This document shows positions 1 to 10,274 of a stretch of DNA of 42,500 bases, piece by piece; within the stretch, counting starts at the first letter, position 1, and every line of letters begins with the position of its first letter. A program made the translations under genes and the position numbers. The notes beneath the pieces were generated by a model, which did no database searches, had not been told where the DNA came from, and saw only the letters and a program-made list of their open reading frames with translations. This stretch comes from Emiliania huxleyi CCMP1516 (taxonomy: Eukaryota > Haptophyta > Isochrysidales > Noelaerhabdaceae): positions 120,509-163,008 of the forward strand of contig NW_005201231.1 in NCBI RefSeq assembly GCF_000372725.1, written 5' to 3'.

Positions 1-76
1 TGGAGAATTTCTCCCCGTTAGCTAGTAGCTCAAAAGAAAAGCTGCTGTCCCCTCAGCCTCCCGCGGCACCATCCAC

Positions 77-442
77 GTGCATATGCCCGAGCCGGCCACC
101 TCCTCCCTCGACGCCTCCCTCGACGCCTCCCTCCGCTCTCGGCGGTCAGACCACGGCGGCGTCCCTGTCGGCGCGCTGCTCGTCCCAAAGCGGAAGCTCA
201 CGAGCTGTCGGGCGGCGCTCGAGGCGGCCGTCGGCGACCTGCGGCACGGCACGCGGTCGGATGTGCGGCACGCGCTCGTGGTGGACCGCGTCACGCCGGA
301 CATGTTCCTGCTCCACGTTCCTGCCACCGTCGCGGGCGTCCTCGACGATCCGGCCGCCGCGCCGGCAGAGCTGGCCGCCGCCGTGCCTTCCACTGCGCCA
401 GCACGCAGAAACCTCTTGGTCTTGCGCGCAGGCTACGGCTAG
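77..442 (+). CDS. Hypothetical protein, possibly a last exon
   Basis: An open frame of 121 codons with strong GC bias at third positions and a balanced protein composition in its middle part (for example VPKRKLTSCRAALEAAVGDL and VDRVTPDMFLLHV). I recognise no domain. Two ATG codons lie close together at the start, but the frame could also be the last exon of a gene whose earlier exons lie left of the window. Its stop codon at 440-442 shares bases with the stop codon of the convergent ankyrin gene, so the two 3' ends have no spacer. A chance ORF in GC-rich DNA cannot be excluded. Confidence 0.4.
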   Translation: MHMPEPATSSLDASLDASLRSRRSDHGGVPVGALLVPKRKLTSCRAALEAAVGDLRHGTRSDVRHALVVDRVTPDMFLLHVPATVAGVLDDPAAAPAELAAAVPSTAPARRNLLVLRAGYG

Positions 443-2541
443 GCTGCCTCCCGCGCCTTCGCCCTCGCAGCGGCCGCCGAGGTGCGCCTCGCCTTGGCTG
501 CGGCGAGCGCCGCCTCTGCAACCGCCGCGGCCGCCGCGGCTGCCGCTGCCGCCTCGGCCGCCGCCTCCTCCGCCGCCGCGGCCTCCTCCTCCTCTGCCTC
601 AGCCTCTCGGCGCGCCTCGGCTGCCGCCTCGGCTGCCGCCTCCTCGCCCGCCTCCCCTGTCTCCCCCGCTGTCTCCTCCTCGCTCGCCTCGCCTGCCGCC
701 TCGGCCTCCTCTCCCAACGCCTCCGCCAGCCCCTCGACCGACGTCTCCGCCGTGATGCCGTACCGAATCCGCTCCTCGTGGAGCGTCTCGAGAAGCCTGA
801 TCAACCCCTCCCTGTCCAGCTTCGCGGGCTTGGCTGCAGCTGCCCCTGACGGCGCCTCGGGATCCTGCGACGGCCCAGCCGCGCCCGCCCCTCCGCCCTT
901 CTTCTTCTTCTTGCCCTTCTTGCCCTTGCCGCGCTTCTCCGTCTCGACCTCCGCCAGCAGCTCCTCGGCGTGCCGCGCCGCCTCCGCCTCCGCCGCCGCC
1001 CGCTCCGCCGCCCGCTCCGCCGCCCCCGCAGCCCACGCCGCCTCCTTCGCCACCGCCTCGGCCGCCGCCTTGGCCGCCGCATGCTCCTCGAGGGCGCGCA
1101 CGCACTCGGCGTGACCCTTCTCCTTGGCGACCTGCAGCGCTGTGTGTCCAGCCACCGTGCGCGGCTTCGTGTCGGCGCCCGCCCGCAGCAGGCAGTGGAG
1201 AGCGGCGGGGTGGTTTGTGTAGGCGGCGATGATCAGTGCGGTGTTGCCGATGCTGCTCTGCAGGTTGATCTCTGCCCCGCACCGCACCACCAGCTCGACC
1301 ACCCGCCCGTGGCCGTTGAGGGCGGCGAGCATCAGTGCGGTGCGGCCGTCGCTGGTCTGAAGGTCGATCGAGGCGCCACGCTGCAGCAGCACCTCGGCCA
1401 CCCGCTCGTGGCCTCGGTCGGCGGCCCACAGCAGCGCGGTACTGCCGACGCTGCTCTGCAGGTCGATCGAAGCGCCACGCTGCAGCAGCGCCACGGCCAG
1501 CCGCTCGTGGCCGTAGCGGGCGGCGGCCATCAGCAGCGTAATGCCGCTCACACCCTTCGCAGTGAAAGTCACGTCCACCTGCCCGCCGCCGTCGAGCCAC
1601 GCCAGCACCGCCTCGTCGCCTTGCATAGCCGCCTCCACGACCTCCTCGGGGACGGCGTCCTCGCCCGTTCCGCTCTCCACGCCGCCAGAAGAGGACGCGG
1701 CAGTTGATGCTGCCGCTGCCCCCTTGCCCGAGGCGGCATCGCCGTCCGCCCCTGCGCCGCCTGCGCCGATGTCCTCGGGAACAGGCCCGCTGCTGCCGCC
1801 CGCGCCGCCCGAAGCGCTGCCTGCCCCCGCGCCGCCCGCCTCGACCGCCGCCGCGTCGCGCCTCTCCGCCACCACCTCGCCCAGAAACGTCTTGACGGCG
1901 GCGACGCACTCGGTGTGGCCCTTCTCCTTGGCGGTCTGCAGCGCCGTGTGGCCGTCCGCAGTGCGCAGCGCCATGTCTGCGCCTGCCCGCAGCAGGCATA
2001 GCACGAGCTCGGAGTGGCCGTAGTAGGCGGCGTACGTTAGCGCAGTGTGGCCGTCTGGGACCTGAAGGTTGATCTCCGCCCCGTGCCGCAGCAGCAGCTC
2101 GACCACGCGCTCGTGGCCGTAGTAGGCAGCGTTCGTGAGCGCAGTGGTGCCGCGAATGCTCTGCAGGTTGACCTCTGCGCCGTGCCGCAGCAGCGTCTCG
2201 ACCACCTGCACGTGGCCATTGACGGCGGCGGCAATCAGCGCCGTACTGCCGTAGCTGTCTTGCGCGTCGACCCTCGCGCCCTGCTTCAGCAGAACCTCGA
2301 CCATCTGCTTGTGACCGTGTCCGGCGGCGATCAGCAGGAGCGTCCAGCCACTCACACCGCCACGCACGCACGTCGCATCAACCCGCCCGTCCCCGGCGAG
2401 CCACGTCTGCACCACGCCCGCCTTGCCGTTCGCCGCCGCTGTCTCGATCTTTTTCGGCAGCGCGAGCGGCGCAGCCTGTGGCGCCGTTGAAGCGTGTCCG
2501 CGCCGGGAGGCGGCTGAGCCAGCCTTCGTTCGGCCGGGCAT
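439..2541 (-). CDS. Ankyrin-repeat protein with Ala/Glu-rich C-terminal tail
   Basis: A protein of about 700 residues from the first in-frame ATG (2539-2541). The frame stays open to 2673 but upstream offers only GTG, so I prefer the ATG. Two blocks of ankyrin repeats are visible, at about residues 64-214 and 314-477, with the usual TALxxAAxxGHxxVVELLLxxGA pattern (for example GHERVVELLLRHGAEINLQ). Each block ends in a TALQxAKEKGH repeat, which suggests internal duplication of a whole block. The linker is Gly/Ala-rich. The C-terminal third is Ala/Glu/Arg-rich, probably helical or coiled coil, with a lysine cluster (KGKKGKKKKKG, about residue 542) that could be a nuclear signal. Ankyrin repeats bind proteins and no catalytic domain is seen, so the partner is unknown. 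The 5' side abuts a Copia LTR, which may supply or disrupt its promoter. No intron is needed. Confidence 0.8.
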   Translation of the reverse strand: MPGRTKAGSAASRRGHASTAPQAAPLALPKKIETAAANGKAGVVQTWLAGDGRVDATCVRGGVSGWTLLLIAAGHGHKQMVEVLLKQGARVDAQDSYGSTALIAAAVNGHVQVVETLLRHGAEVNLQSIRGTTALTNAAYYGHERVVELLLRHGAEINLQVPDGHTALTYAAYYGHSELVLCLLRAGADMALRTADGHTALQTAKEKGHTECVAAVKTFLGEVVAERRDAAAVEAGGAGAGSASGGAGGSSGPVPEDIGAGGAGADGDAASGKGAAAASTAASSSGGVESGTGEDAVPEEVVEAAMQGDEAVLAWLDGGGQVDVTFTAKGVSGITLLMAAARYGHERLAVALLQRGASIDLQSSVGSTALLWAADRGHERVAEVLLQRGASIDLQTSDGRTALMLAALNGHGRVVELVVRCGAEINLQSSIGNTALIIAAYTNHPAALHCLLRAGADTKPRTVAGHTALQVAKEKGHAECVRALEEHAAAKAAAEAVAKEAAWAAGAAERAAERAAAEAEAARHAEELLAEVETEKRGKGKKGKKKKKGGGAGAAGPSQDPEAPSGAAAAKPAKLDREGLIRLLETLHEERIRYGITAETSVEGLAEALGEEAEAAGEASEEETAGETGEAGEEAAAEAAAEARREAEAEEEEAAAAEEAAAEAAAAAAAAAAVAEAALAAAKARRTSAAAARAKAREAA

Positions 2542-2759
2542 GCAAACGGGCGGGGTTGCGGGTGCTGAGCGCACCGCGACTCTCTTCTCGGCGGGAACCT
2601 GGGGTTGACGTGTCTTTCTCTTTCTTTGTCGGCAGGCATGGGACGCTCGTCGTACAAGCTGTTTCGTCTTCACGCGCCTTCATCTTGACGCGCGAATGTC
2701 ATGGGTAGACGCCCCGCATCGCCCTAATGATGCGCGGCATGCACACGGCGCTGGTACAC

Positions 2760-3262
2760 TGATACACACACTGATGCATCGTAGCTCAGTCTACTTGAAG
2801 TCCTTGTCGGAAATCGTAGAGAGTAAAGGACTTAGTATAACGTCGCTACAATGTGCGCGCTCCACCTTCCATGACAATGTGCGCGGGACAGACAAGGACA
2901 CAGGAGGAAGGAAGGGTGGCTCCTCTCTCAGAGAGAGAGACGCACACGGGTGAGGGGTGGAACACGTTCACACCGGGACGCCTTATCTCTTACACTCCCC
3001 CATTGTCTGCAGAGACAACAAAGGTAAGGCGTCGCGCTGATCAGAGGCGCGAGCTAATGAACGTGGCATGTGACCTTCTGTCTCCCGAGCTCAAGGTAGT
3101 AGCCTATCGGAGCGGTCGACTGGATGTCAATTGAACAACATGGAAGAAGCCGATCTAGTAGATCAGCGGACGAGCTTGGCTCGGTGCTTGAGGAAGGTCG
3201 TCTTGTCGAGAGCCTTCGTCCAGATATCGGCGCACTGGTCGCTGGTCGACGCACGACGCCGC
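2760..3262 (-). mobile_element. 3' end of a Ty1/Copia LTR retrotransposon (remnant)
   Basis: On the minus strand a short frame ending at 3163 reads STSDQCADIWTKAL, then FLKHRAKLVR and a stop. This is the signature of the RNase H C-terminus of Copia polyproteins (S-x-x-Q-x-A-D-I-x-T-K-x-L). About 160 bp downstream is a polypurine tract (minus strand of 2995-3004, AATGGGGGAG) directly followed by TGTAAGAG, the expected start of a 3' LTR at 2994. The other LTR end is not resolved, so 2760 is only a working limit. Everything upstream of the last ~30 codons of pol is missing, and the remnant stops at the 30-bp dispersed repeat at 3263. It is inactive. Confidence 0.7.
3163..3258 (-). pseudogene. 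Copia pol (RNase H C-terminus) fragment
   Basis: About 31 codons and a stop remain of a Copia-type polyprotein. The diagnostic stretch is DQCADIWTKAL. No reverse transcriptase, integrase or gag sequence is visible nearby, so this is a truncated relic. Confidence 0.7.
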
Positions 3263-3292
3263 GCGTAGGGCCCTTAGGGGCCTAGAGAACAC
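3263..3292. repeat. 30-bp dispersed repeat, copy 1 (inverse of 18459-18488)
   Basis: These 30 bases are the exact reverse complement of 18459-18488. The core is a near-palindrome of AGGCCCCT/AGGGCCCT type. This copy abuts the truncated end of the Copia relic and lies 5' of the MYND-RING gene. Confidence 0.85.
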
Positions 3293-3548
3293 AACCGCCT
3301 TTTTTCAGGGTCGCTCCTCGTCGCAAACCCTGTCAGCAGACAGACACACACAGAGTCCTCCTACGGGAATGTACGTAAGAGCCAAGTTAGAGAAAGAGAA
3401 GCGCGCCGGCGTTCCTGCCGAGTCAGTCTTGCGACAAAAAGCGCCCGTTTCGCGCGAAAAAACCTCGAGACCTCGAGCCTACCTCAACAACTTGTTGTCG
3501 CTCTACCATGCTTGGACTTTTCAGCCGGCAGTCGAGGAGATCACCGAG

Positions 3549-4401
3549 ATGGCCACCAGTGCTTCTCCGCAAGAGCACGTCCGCGCCGCCGTTTGCGCCA
3601 TCCGGACAACCCGCGCTAGAGCCAGCGTCGAAGACCTCGAAGGTATGAAGCTGGAGTCCGCTCTATTGTCGCTATTGATCGCCACCGGTTCCGGTGGTTG
3701 GGGTTCCAGCGCCTTCAGGCTCCCGGGTGACCTGCGCCAGCTCGAGGAGCTCCTCCTGCCGCAGTTCCAGAGCCGGCTCGGGGCCGAGCGCGGCCTCCTT
3801 GAGGCCATCAGCATGCCTGACGTCGCGTCCTTCCGCAAAGCCGTTCTCGCGTGCACCGACCCCACCGCCGTCGTGACCAGCATCAAAACGCTGCCGACCG
3901 AAGATTGCGCCGACGCGTTGCGCCGCGAGGCTGGCAAGGCGGCACGCTATCATCCGACAGACAGCCACCCGCGCGATCAGGTGCGCTTGACATGTGCGGC
4001 ATGCGGCAAGAAGTGCCAAAGTCCCGCCAGCAACCTCTTCAAGGCGTGTCCCTGCATGCTAGTTGCCTACTGTGGCACGGACTGCCAAGCTGCGCACTGG
4101 AAGGCCCACAAGAAGGAGCACTTCCGCACGGTCGGCAGGGGTAGTCTGGCTACCGCGATATAGCGACCCAACTCTTCGACATCGTCCGATGATGGTGCCG
4201 CAAAGTCAGCCTTCGGCCGAGTTCATCCTGGGCGGCGAGACTACGTGCATCGTTTGCTTCTCCAACCCAAATTCGCACGTCGCGGGGCCGTGTGGGCACT
4301 TGTGCGCTTGCGGCCCCTGCTCCGCCAGGATGGAGTCGTGCCCCATCTGCTTCTGCAGTCCACGAGCTCCGGAGGCGCGGGGAGGTGTCTATAGAATGTA
4401 G
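3549..4401 (+). CDS. MYND zinc-finger plus RING-finger protein (one inferred intron)
   Basis: The first frame carries a MYND finger (about residues 148-190): CAACGKKC, KACPC, then YCGTDCQAAHWKAHKKEH. The last ligand position is His rather than the usual Cys. That frame stops at 4163. An overlapping frame continues with a RING-HC finger: CIVC, CGHLCACGPC and CPIC. A GT-AG intron at 4131-4209 (79 nt, inferred) joins the two in frame, giving about 257 residues with MYND followed by RING. MYND domains bind proline-rich partners and RING-HC domains usually give E3 ubiquitin ligase activity, so a ubiquitin-ligase adaptor is plausible. I start at the ATG at 3549, which has a good context (GAGATGGCC). 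The frame is open back to 3369, which would add 60 basic residues. If the intron is wrong, these are two adjacent genes. Confidence 0.7.
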
Positions 4402-5326
4402 ACCTAGCACAAGAGGGATTTCTTCTGGACCACCCAGGGCTTGACCTAGTCACGCGCGCAGCCCACCGCCTAGACGCCCTCTGCTCTTCACATAAAAACC
4501 AATCGTGGGCCGTACTGTTATGTATGTCGTATATGGACGCCGACCCCTATGCATTCGCATCGTGATATGCATCCTTACCGATCTATACCGAGGGCGTATA
4601 CATTTACGTATTTGCAAAATACGTCGCCCTCCACACCCTCGCGCGTCGCGGCGCGTGAATGCATAACACAGATACATGTACATAAAGGCGAAAACATCGT
4701 ACGAGGTACGTATTGCATAAGACACGCTATGGACTATGCATTCGCGCGACGTCTAACCCTGCCAATGCATAGGCAGGACACACGGGTGCATATAGGGCCG
4801 GTACATAGCAGTACGGCCCACGTCCCATAAAAACACACAACCCCGGACCCAAGACGCTCTTGACACAAACCACCAGTTACTTGTAGCTCTTCACAACCCT
4901 GGGGGTGGGGTGGGGGGGGGGGGGGAAGAAAAGTGCGGGAAAACCACACTCGCACACGATAGCCAGCCCGTATAAGATATACAAATTCAAAAGAAAAACG
5001 CCGCCTCCCCTCCTGGGAAAGAAAACATATGGCGTACAGCCCTTCGGGCACCTCTGTAGATTCGCAAAACCTCCCCCTGGGAAACGAAGACAGGCGTAGT
5101 GTGTGCCCAACCATTGATGCATCTAAATTCTAATACTAAACTCTTGTTCTTGAAATTTACGGCTTTATTGTGAGGATTCTTCTCAAAACTCTTCAAACGA
5201 ATTTGAGAAGAAAGAAGAAAAACCTTTATCTCCCGTCGAACAACCCGTGCGTGAGACGACGGTCCGGCAAAAAGGAGCTATACCGCCCGCCGCCCCTCCC
5301 CCGAGGCGACTCCCTTCACCCACTGT
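4402..5326. other. AT-richer intergenic stretch with a poly-G low-quality patch
   Basis: No convincing gene. The first 450 bp are much richer in A and T than the surroundings, with many ATGCAT/TACGTA palindromes. From about 4903 to 4925 there is a long G run, followed by sequence with many short homopolymers, which looks like a poor read end. Short ORFs here have no recognisable domain and change frame at the homopolymers. Confidence 0.5.
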
Positions 5327-7192
5327 TCATGCGTCGAAGGGCCCGGTCGGCCGCAGCCTCGCCGGGTGCGGCGCGGCGGAGAGGATGGCTTTCGACTCTC
5401 GCACGAGCTCGCGGGCGGTGTGCAGCACGCGCGGGCCGACGGGATGGCGCATCGTCGCGCCGGTGCGCTCGGCGCCCACGCACAGCCAGGCGGGGGAGCG
5501 CGGCCGCTTGGCGTCGCGGCTTGCGTCGTCCGCCGCCCACGCCACCACCCTCGCAGGAGGGGTGAAGCCGAACGGCGGCGGCTCAGGCTTGGGCGCGAGG
5601 CTGCTCGGCGGAAGGGGAGGCGCGCCGGCGGCGGCGGCGGCCCCCCACGCGCAGAGCCGCTGCGGGGGCGGGAAGAGGGAGGGGCTGCCGCCGCCTCTGC
5701 GCCACTCCCCCCCCTCCTCTGCTGCTCCCGCGCGGCGTCGCGAGGAGGACGGTGGCGAGCCCGCGTAGGAGCAGCCACCCGCCGCCTCGGGCTCCAGACC
5801 ATATCTCCCCACATCTCCCCGTATCTCCCCATATCTCCCTGTATCTCCCAGACCGAGCTCCGCCGCCGCCGCTCTCTGCGTCGGCGCCCGCTCCCGCGGC
5901 GCTTCCTCCTCCTCCTCCCCGCCGCCCTCTGCCGCGCACTCTGCCCGGCGCTGCCCCAGAGTGCGCGGTCTCAAGCACTCCCCGTGGTGGCGAGGGCCTC
6001 TCGCCATAGCGACGGCGTCCGCGGCAGCCAACGCCGCCTCCCTCGCCACCGCCGCCGCCGCCGCCTCGCCCGCCGCCGCCGCCGCGCCTCGCGCCCGCGC
6101 CTCCCGCGCCGCAACCTCCTGCCTCTCGTCGAGCAGGTGCCGCCTCCAGGCCGCCGCAGTCACCGGCGGCGAAGAGTCTGGCAGCGACTGCTCTGGCAGC
6201 GACTGCTCTGGCAGCGACTGCTCTGGCAGCGACTGCTCTGGCAGCGACTGCTCTGGCAGCGACTGCTCTGGCAGCGACTGCTCTCGCAATGAACGCTCCA
6301 TCGGAGGCGGCGGAGGCACTTCCGGCGGCGGTCGCACTGGCGGTGGCCGGTCTAACGGCGGCCCCTCCCTCTCCAGTGGCGGTTCCGCGCCGCGGTGCAG
6401 ACGACGCCGCGGCGGGGGAGGAGGGGGAGGAGGGGCGTGCTGAGGAGCGGGAGCGGGAGGCGCCGGCAGCAAACGCGCGTGCGTGGCGAGCTCGGCCTAC
6501 ACGACACGCTCTGGGACATGTCGTGGACGTGTCCCGGACACTCCGCCCCCATCCTGCATCAGCGCCTCTAGCGCCGCCCTCCAATCTCGGCCAATCTCGG
6601 CCAATCTCGGCTAATCTCAGAAGACCTCGGCTAATCTCGGCTAATCTCGACCTCGAGCCGCGTCACAGTGCGGCGCGAGGCGACCAGCTCCCCTTCCAGC
6701 AAGTGGACCATCCTCCGCCACTCGCAATCAGAGCGGACGAGCTCATCGCCCAGCCTCGCCGCCTCTGCGGCCCTCTCGACGCAGCCGCGGCAGCGCTCAC
6801 GTGCGGTCCTTCCAGCCACCCGGCGCGCCGGAGCCGCCGGTGGAGCTGGGGCGGCGGCGCTCGTGGCTGGCGCGGCGACGCACAGGGCGCGCTCGGCCGG
6901 CTGCCGGCTCGCGGCGGCGGCCTTTGAGTGCCCCTTGGCGCGAGCGAGCGCGGCGATGGCGGCGCGGTTGACGCGGCGGTCAATGTCGGCTCGGATCGTG
7001 GAGCGCAGCGGCGTCGCGTCGGAGGCCGGCCGCTCGGCCGCTGGCGGCTGCCCCACGGTGGCGTAGGAGACGGGCGCAGCGTATGCGGCGAGCTGCGACG
7101 CGGCTGCAGGCACCTTGGTTGGCGGCGGCGGCGGCGGCCGAGGCGTCTCAGCTGAGTGTGCCGCACACCCAGGCTGCTGATGCCGCTGCCGC

Positions 7193-7225
<33 letters not shown>

Positions 7226-7413
7226 GGTGGCGGCGTTGGCGGCTGCTGTCGCCGCGGCGGCGGGTGCTGCTGCTGTCGCGGCTGCTGCCGCTTCTGTGGC
7301 GCGGGAGATGGCGCAGCGGTGGACGAGCGGGACGGAAGGCGGAGCGATGACGCGAGCCCCGGCGGTTGGCCGTGGCGCCTTCGCAGCAGCTCCGTGTATG
7401 AGGAGACCTCCAT
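5327..7413 (-). CDS. Low-complexity coiled-coil protein, multi-exon
   Basis: Exon 1 starts at ATG 7411-7413 and encodes an S/P/Q-rich region with a polyglutamine tract (CAG/CTG run at 7194-7224) and then a likely coiled coil (LVRSDCEWRRMVHLLEGEL). The frame ends in an intron-like stretch of CCGAGATT repeats (about 6585-6655). A short exon reading LEALMQDGGG follows, then a phase-0 GT-AG intron of 102 nt (6440-6541), then a Pro-rich exon with a pentapeptide SLPEQ repeated about seven times (15-bp tandem repeat, 6176-6290). A further GGGAGATA-repeat stretch at 5803-5855 may be an intron or in-frame sequence. The C-terminal ~80 residues are more ordered (FGFTPPARVVAWAADD, LCVGAERTGATMRHPVGPR) and end at 5327. 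No known domain is seen. The exon joins are inferred. Confidence 0.5.
6176..6290 (-). repeat. 15-bp coding minisatellite (SLPEQ pentapeptide)
   Basis: Tandem copies of CTCTGGCAGCGACTG (plus strand), about seven and nearly identical, encode SLPEQ repeats in the minus-strand gene. Unit length is a multiple of three, so copy-number change keeps the frame. Confidence 0.85.
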
Positions 7414-8047
7414 CTACCCGCGGCCCTTAGTACGGCCCCTTCGACCCCTCGCAGCGGAGGCCGCCGTTGGGGCGTCGAAAAGAATTCGAATTCCCAAACT
7501 TCTCGCGCGCCGCCTGTGGCGACGCGCAGAACATCAACAACGCTGCGCGCAACATGCGTGTCGCGCACTCATCCATGACCGGTCTCAATGTTCCACCCCC
7601 CTGCGCGCGGGCCTTCTAGGCCCGCGGGTAGTCTCCCCCCATCCCCACAGGGCCTCCAGGGCTCGCACCTCAACCTCTCATAGACCAGCGCACAGCGCCA
7701 TAGGACGTATTCAATAACAGGTCTGTGAAAAGTCTTTCTTCTGGGGATGTGAAAAGTCTCTCTTCATCCGCGAACATCAGCGAGCTCGCCGAAGACCTCG
7801 GCCCGACTTTTTCACCGAGAACTAGCTTGGGCAATACTATGCCAACACGGCGCGTGCCCCTGCGCAGGAATTTGCGTAGGTAGGCTCACTCTCTCTCTGG
7901 TGCGGGCAGGGCCGGAGCCGTGCGCACCAGTGCCAGTGCCAGTGCCAGTCAGTCCCCAGACTTGCGCAGCAGTCAGCCCCGAGCTGTCTAGCGAGCCGTG
8001 CGCAGCAGACACAAAGAGGTGGAGCCGAGCCCCACCCCACTGCACCA
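7414..8047. other. Intergenic region, no gene seen
   Basis: No ORF with coding character. It contains a short tandem CCAGTG run (about 7926-7950) and lies between two divergently transcribed genes, so it probably holds both promoters. I see no clear TATA box. Confidence 0.4.
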
Positions 8048-10133
8048 ATGTACGCGATCGTCGTGTGCGCGACCCTCTCGTTTGCGAGCATGTTTGACTC
8101 TTCGCGCAATAATCACCTGGCGACCTACACCTTCACTGGCTCTGGCGTGCGCGTGGTGCTGAGCGGAAGCACGCTCCGCATGGAGATCCCACTTGAGGAC
8201 GGCACAACGAACGATATTGTTGAATATATCGCAAATCTGGATCAAGGCGATGTCTACGGATACGTAAAGACCAACAAGTTCGTGGAGCGATGGCTGGAGG
8301 GCGTCAGTCAGCACGGCATGAAGTTCAACGTCGAAATTCGATTGTCAACCCGGAGAGCCGCAATGAGGTGATGCAGCACGTCAAGCCAATCGGAAAGCTG
8401 GTGTACCAGCCATTCGACGATTCAAATCTCAACTGCACCAAGTTCAAGTGTAAGAGCGAAACGAGTGCGCTTCGCACGATCGACTTTGAGCTCAAGGCGG
8501 TAGCGCAGACGGCGCTTGTTAGCGAGAATGGGTCAAACCAGCCCTACCTGGTCCTTACTGGATATGTGCCCACTTCTCCACAGTACATTCCGAGCCGCAA
8601 GGAGCACGGCCACTTCACAGCCTCGTCTTCGAGCCACCACTCCCACTTTGTGAATCACCCGGCGGCAACAAACGTCGATCAAGACACCAACATATTCCCA
8701 AACGTGAAGGGGCACACGGCAGTTATCAAGATTGGGCTGCTAGCCATCCTCGCTGAAATAGTCATCGGAGTATTCGAGGCAGCTTCTGAGGTGGGTGCGG
8801 ATGTGGGGGCAGCTGCTGCCGATGCGAGCGCTGCGTCAGGTGAACTTGGTGCAGTGGATTTGGTGTCATCGAGCTCCGAGTTTGTCACTGACTTGAGCGA
8901 AGCATCTGCGGAAGCCATGACGGATTTGATTGGTGAAGGCTTCGAGGATGCTGTGGAGACTGCATCAGAAAACCTTGGCGAAGCCGTGGGCGAAGAGGCA
9001 GATACCGCTGTGGAAAGTGCTGCTGATGATCTCGCCGCAGCGCCCAAAAGCAGTGCCGCGGACCTGCTAAAGGTGTTGGCCAAGCCGCAGTACCTGAAGA
9101 ACGTGTTTTTGAGGAAGCTGTCGGCGAATCTCAAAACGCTGGTGCGCAACTGTTTCGTTCAGACGACCGCGCAGACGGTGGCAACCGAGGTCGTGGCAGG
9201 CGGTATAACGGCCGCGATCAAAATGGCGTGCCCAGCCTGCAGAGGCAGCGATATTACAGGGTTCTGGGTCAGCGAGCTCAAGTCCATTGCGAACGGCGCC
9301 ACGAACGAGGTACTCATGAAAAACTTGGAGGAATGCGTCGCGCCGACAAGCGCGGCAACGGCCGCCAAGGCGCTAGGGGCTGTTGTCGGACTCGCCACAG
9401 CGGTCTGCGTCGACATCGAAACGATGGCGTGCTGCGTCGGGCAGCAAATGGATACGTCCGAGTACTGTGGACCGCTCGCTGCGCTCTTGAGCATTCATAG
9501 CCCCGATCCTGACTCTTCATGGTGCAGCCTGTTCCCGCAGTTCGGGCGGGGAAAGTACGTTGCCACGATATATGATGTCCCTTCGGGCTGTACTGGCTAC
9601 GCATGCCGCAGTTATTTTGTGGGAGAGCTGTCGTCCGACGCGTCCTGCAGCGGCGGTGTTGTGACCTACCCGCAGGGCCAAACGTGGGCGTTCCAAAATA
9701 GCAACGACATGTCGGACATCATCTTCTTGACCGACCAAGCCAAGGCGCTGGAGCTGTACCAGCAACCTGCTAACGGCCAAGACGGCTATGGGTACCAGCC
9801 GAGCGATTTCGTTGACACACAGGGGAACACCTTCATGATGCAGACCGACGCGATGGAGGCCTACTGGCAATGCATCAACTGCCATGACGAGTGCAGCGGA
9901 GAATTCGCAGCGGAGATACCACGAATCACTGGAGCTATGGGGTAGCGGGCGATTGTTTGAGCTTTTGCGGAGACTCCGTGCTCGACAAGAAAATGGCCGG
10001 GAACTGCTACACCAACTGTGCGAACGACTTTACTGCGCTGACGACTCCCACCTGTGCGAAATCTCCCCCGCCAACGCCACCGACGTTGGCCGCTGTTTTC
10101 ACTCCCGAAGACGGAGGAAATTGGGAACCATGA
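8048..10133 (+). CDS. Unrecognised secreted or membrane protein, two frameshifts
   Basis: The frame opens at 8048 with a hydrophobic, signal-peptide-like start (MYAIVVCATLSFASM) and reads to about 8335. The protein then continues naturally in another frame (NVE followed by NSIVNPESRNEVMQHV), as if one A were missing from an A run. The second frame runs to 9945 and includes a hydrophobic segment (IKIGLLAILAEIVIGVF), a long Ala/Ser/Glu-rich region and a Cys-rich part (CPAC, CINCHDEC). Near 9905-9940 it shifts again and continues with more Cys pairs (GDCLSFCGDS, NCYTNCAND) to the stop at 10133. Total about 690 residues. No family recognised. Base composition is less GC-extreme than the neighbours and no splice sites fit the shifts well, so sequencing error or a decaying gene are the main options. 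Confidence 0.5.
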
Positions 10134-10274
10134 ATGGGGAGGACCCATTGCCAGCGGAACCTAGGTCCTTGGACAGATTTCGTGCTCCGCTAGAGAAGGT
10201 TTCTGACCTTTCGAGCGTCCTGACAAGAAGAAAAACGCCACCCGGCATCTGCAGCGGCGGACGGGACGGCCCAG

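Noticed and set aside
4734..5196. Minus-strand ORFs with hydrophobic stretches near the poly-G patch
   Set aside because: Frames shift at homopolymers, no domain, and the sequence looks like a poor read end.
5366..6443. Plus-strand Arg/Ser/Ala-rich ORFs at 5.4-6.4 kb
   Set aside because: Highly biased composition and the repeated CTCTGGCAGCGACTG units make sense only as the minus-strand SLPEQ repeat.
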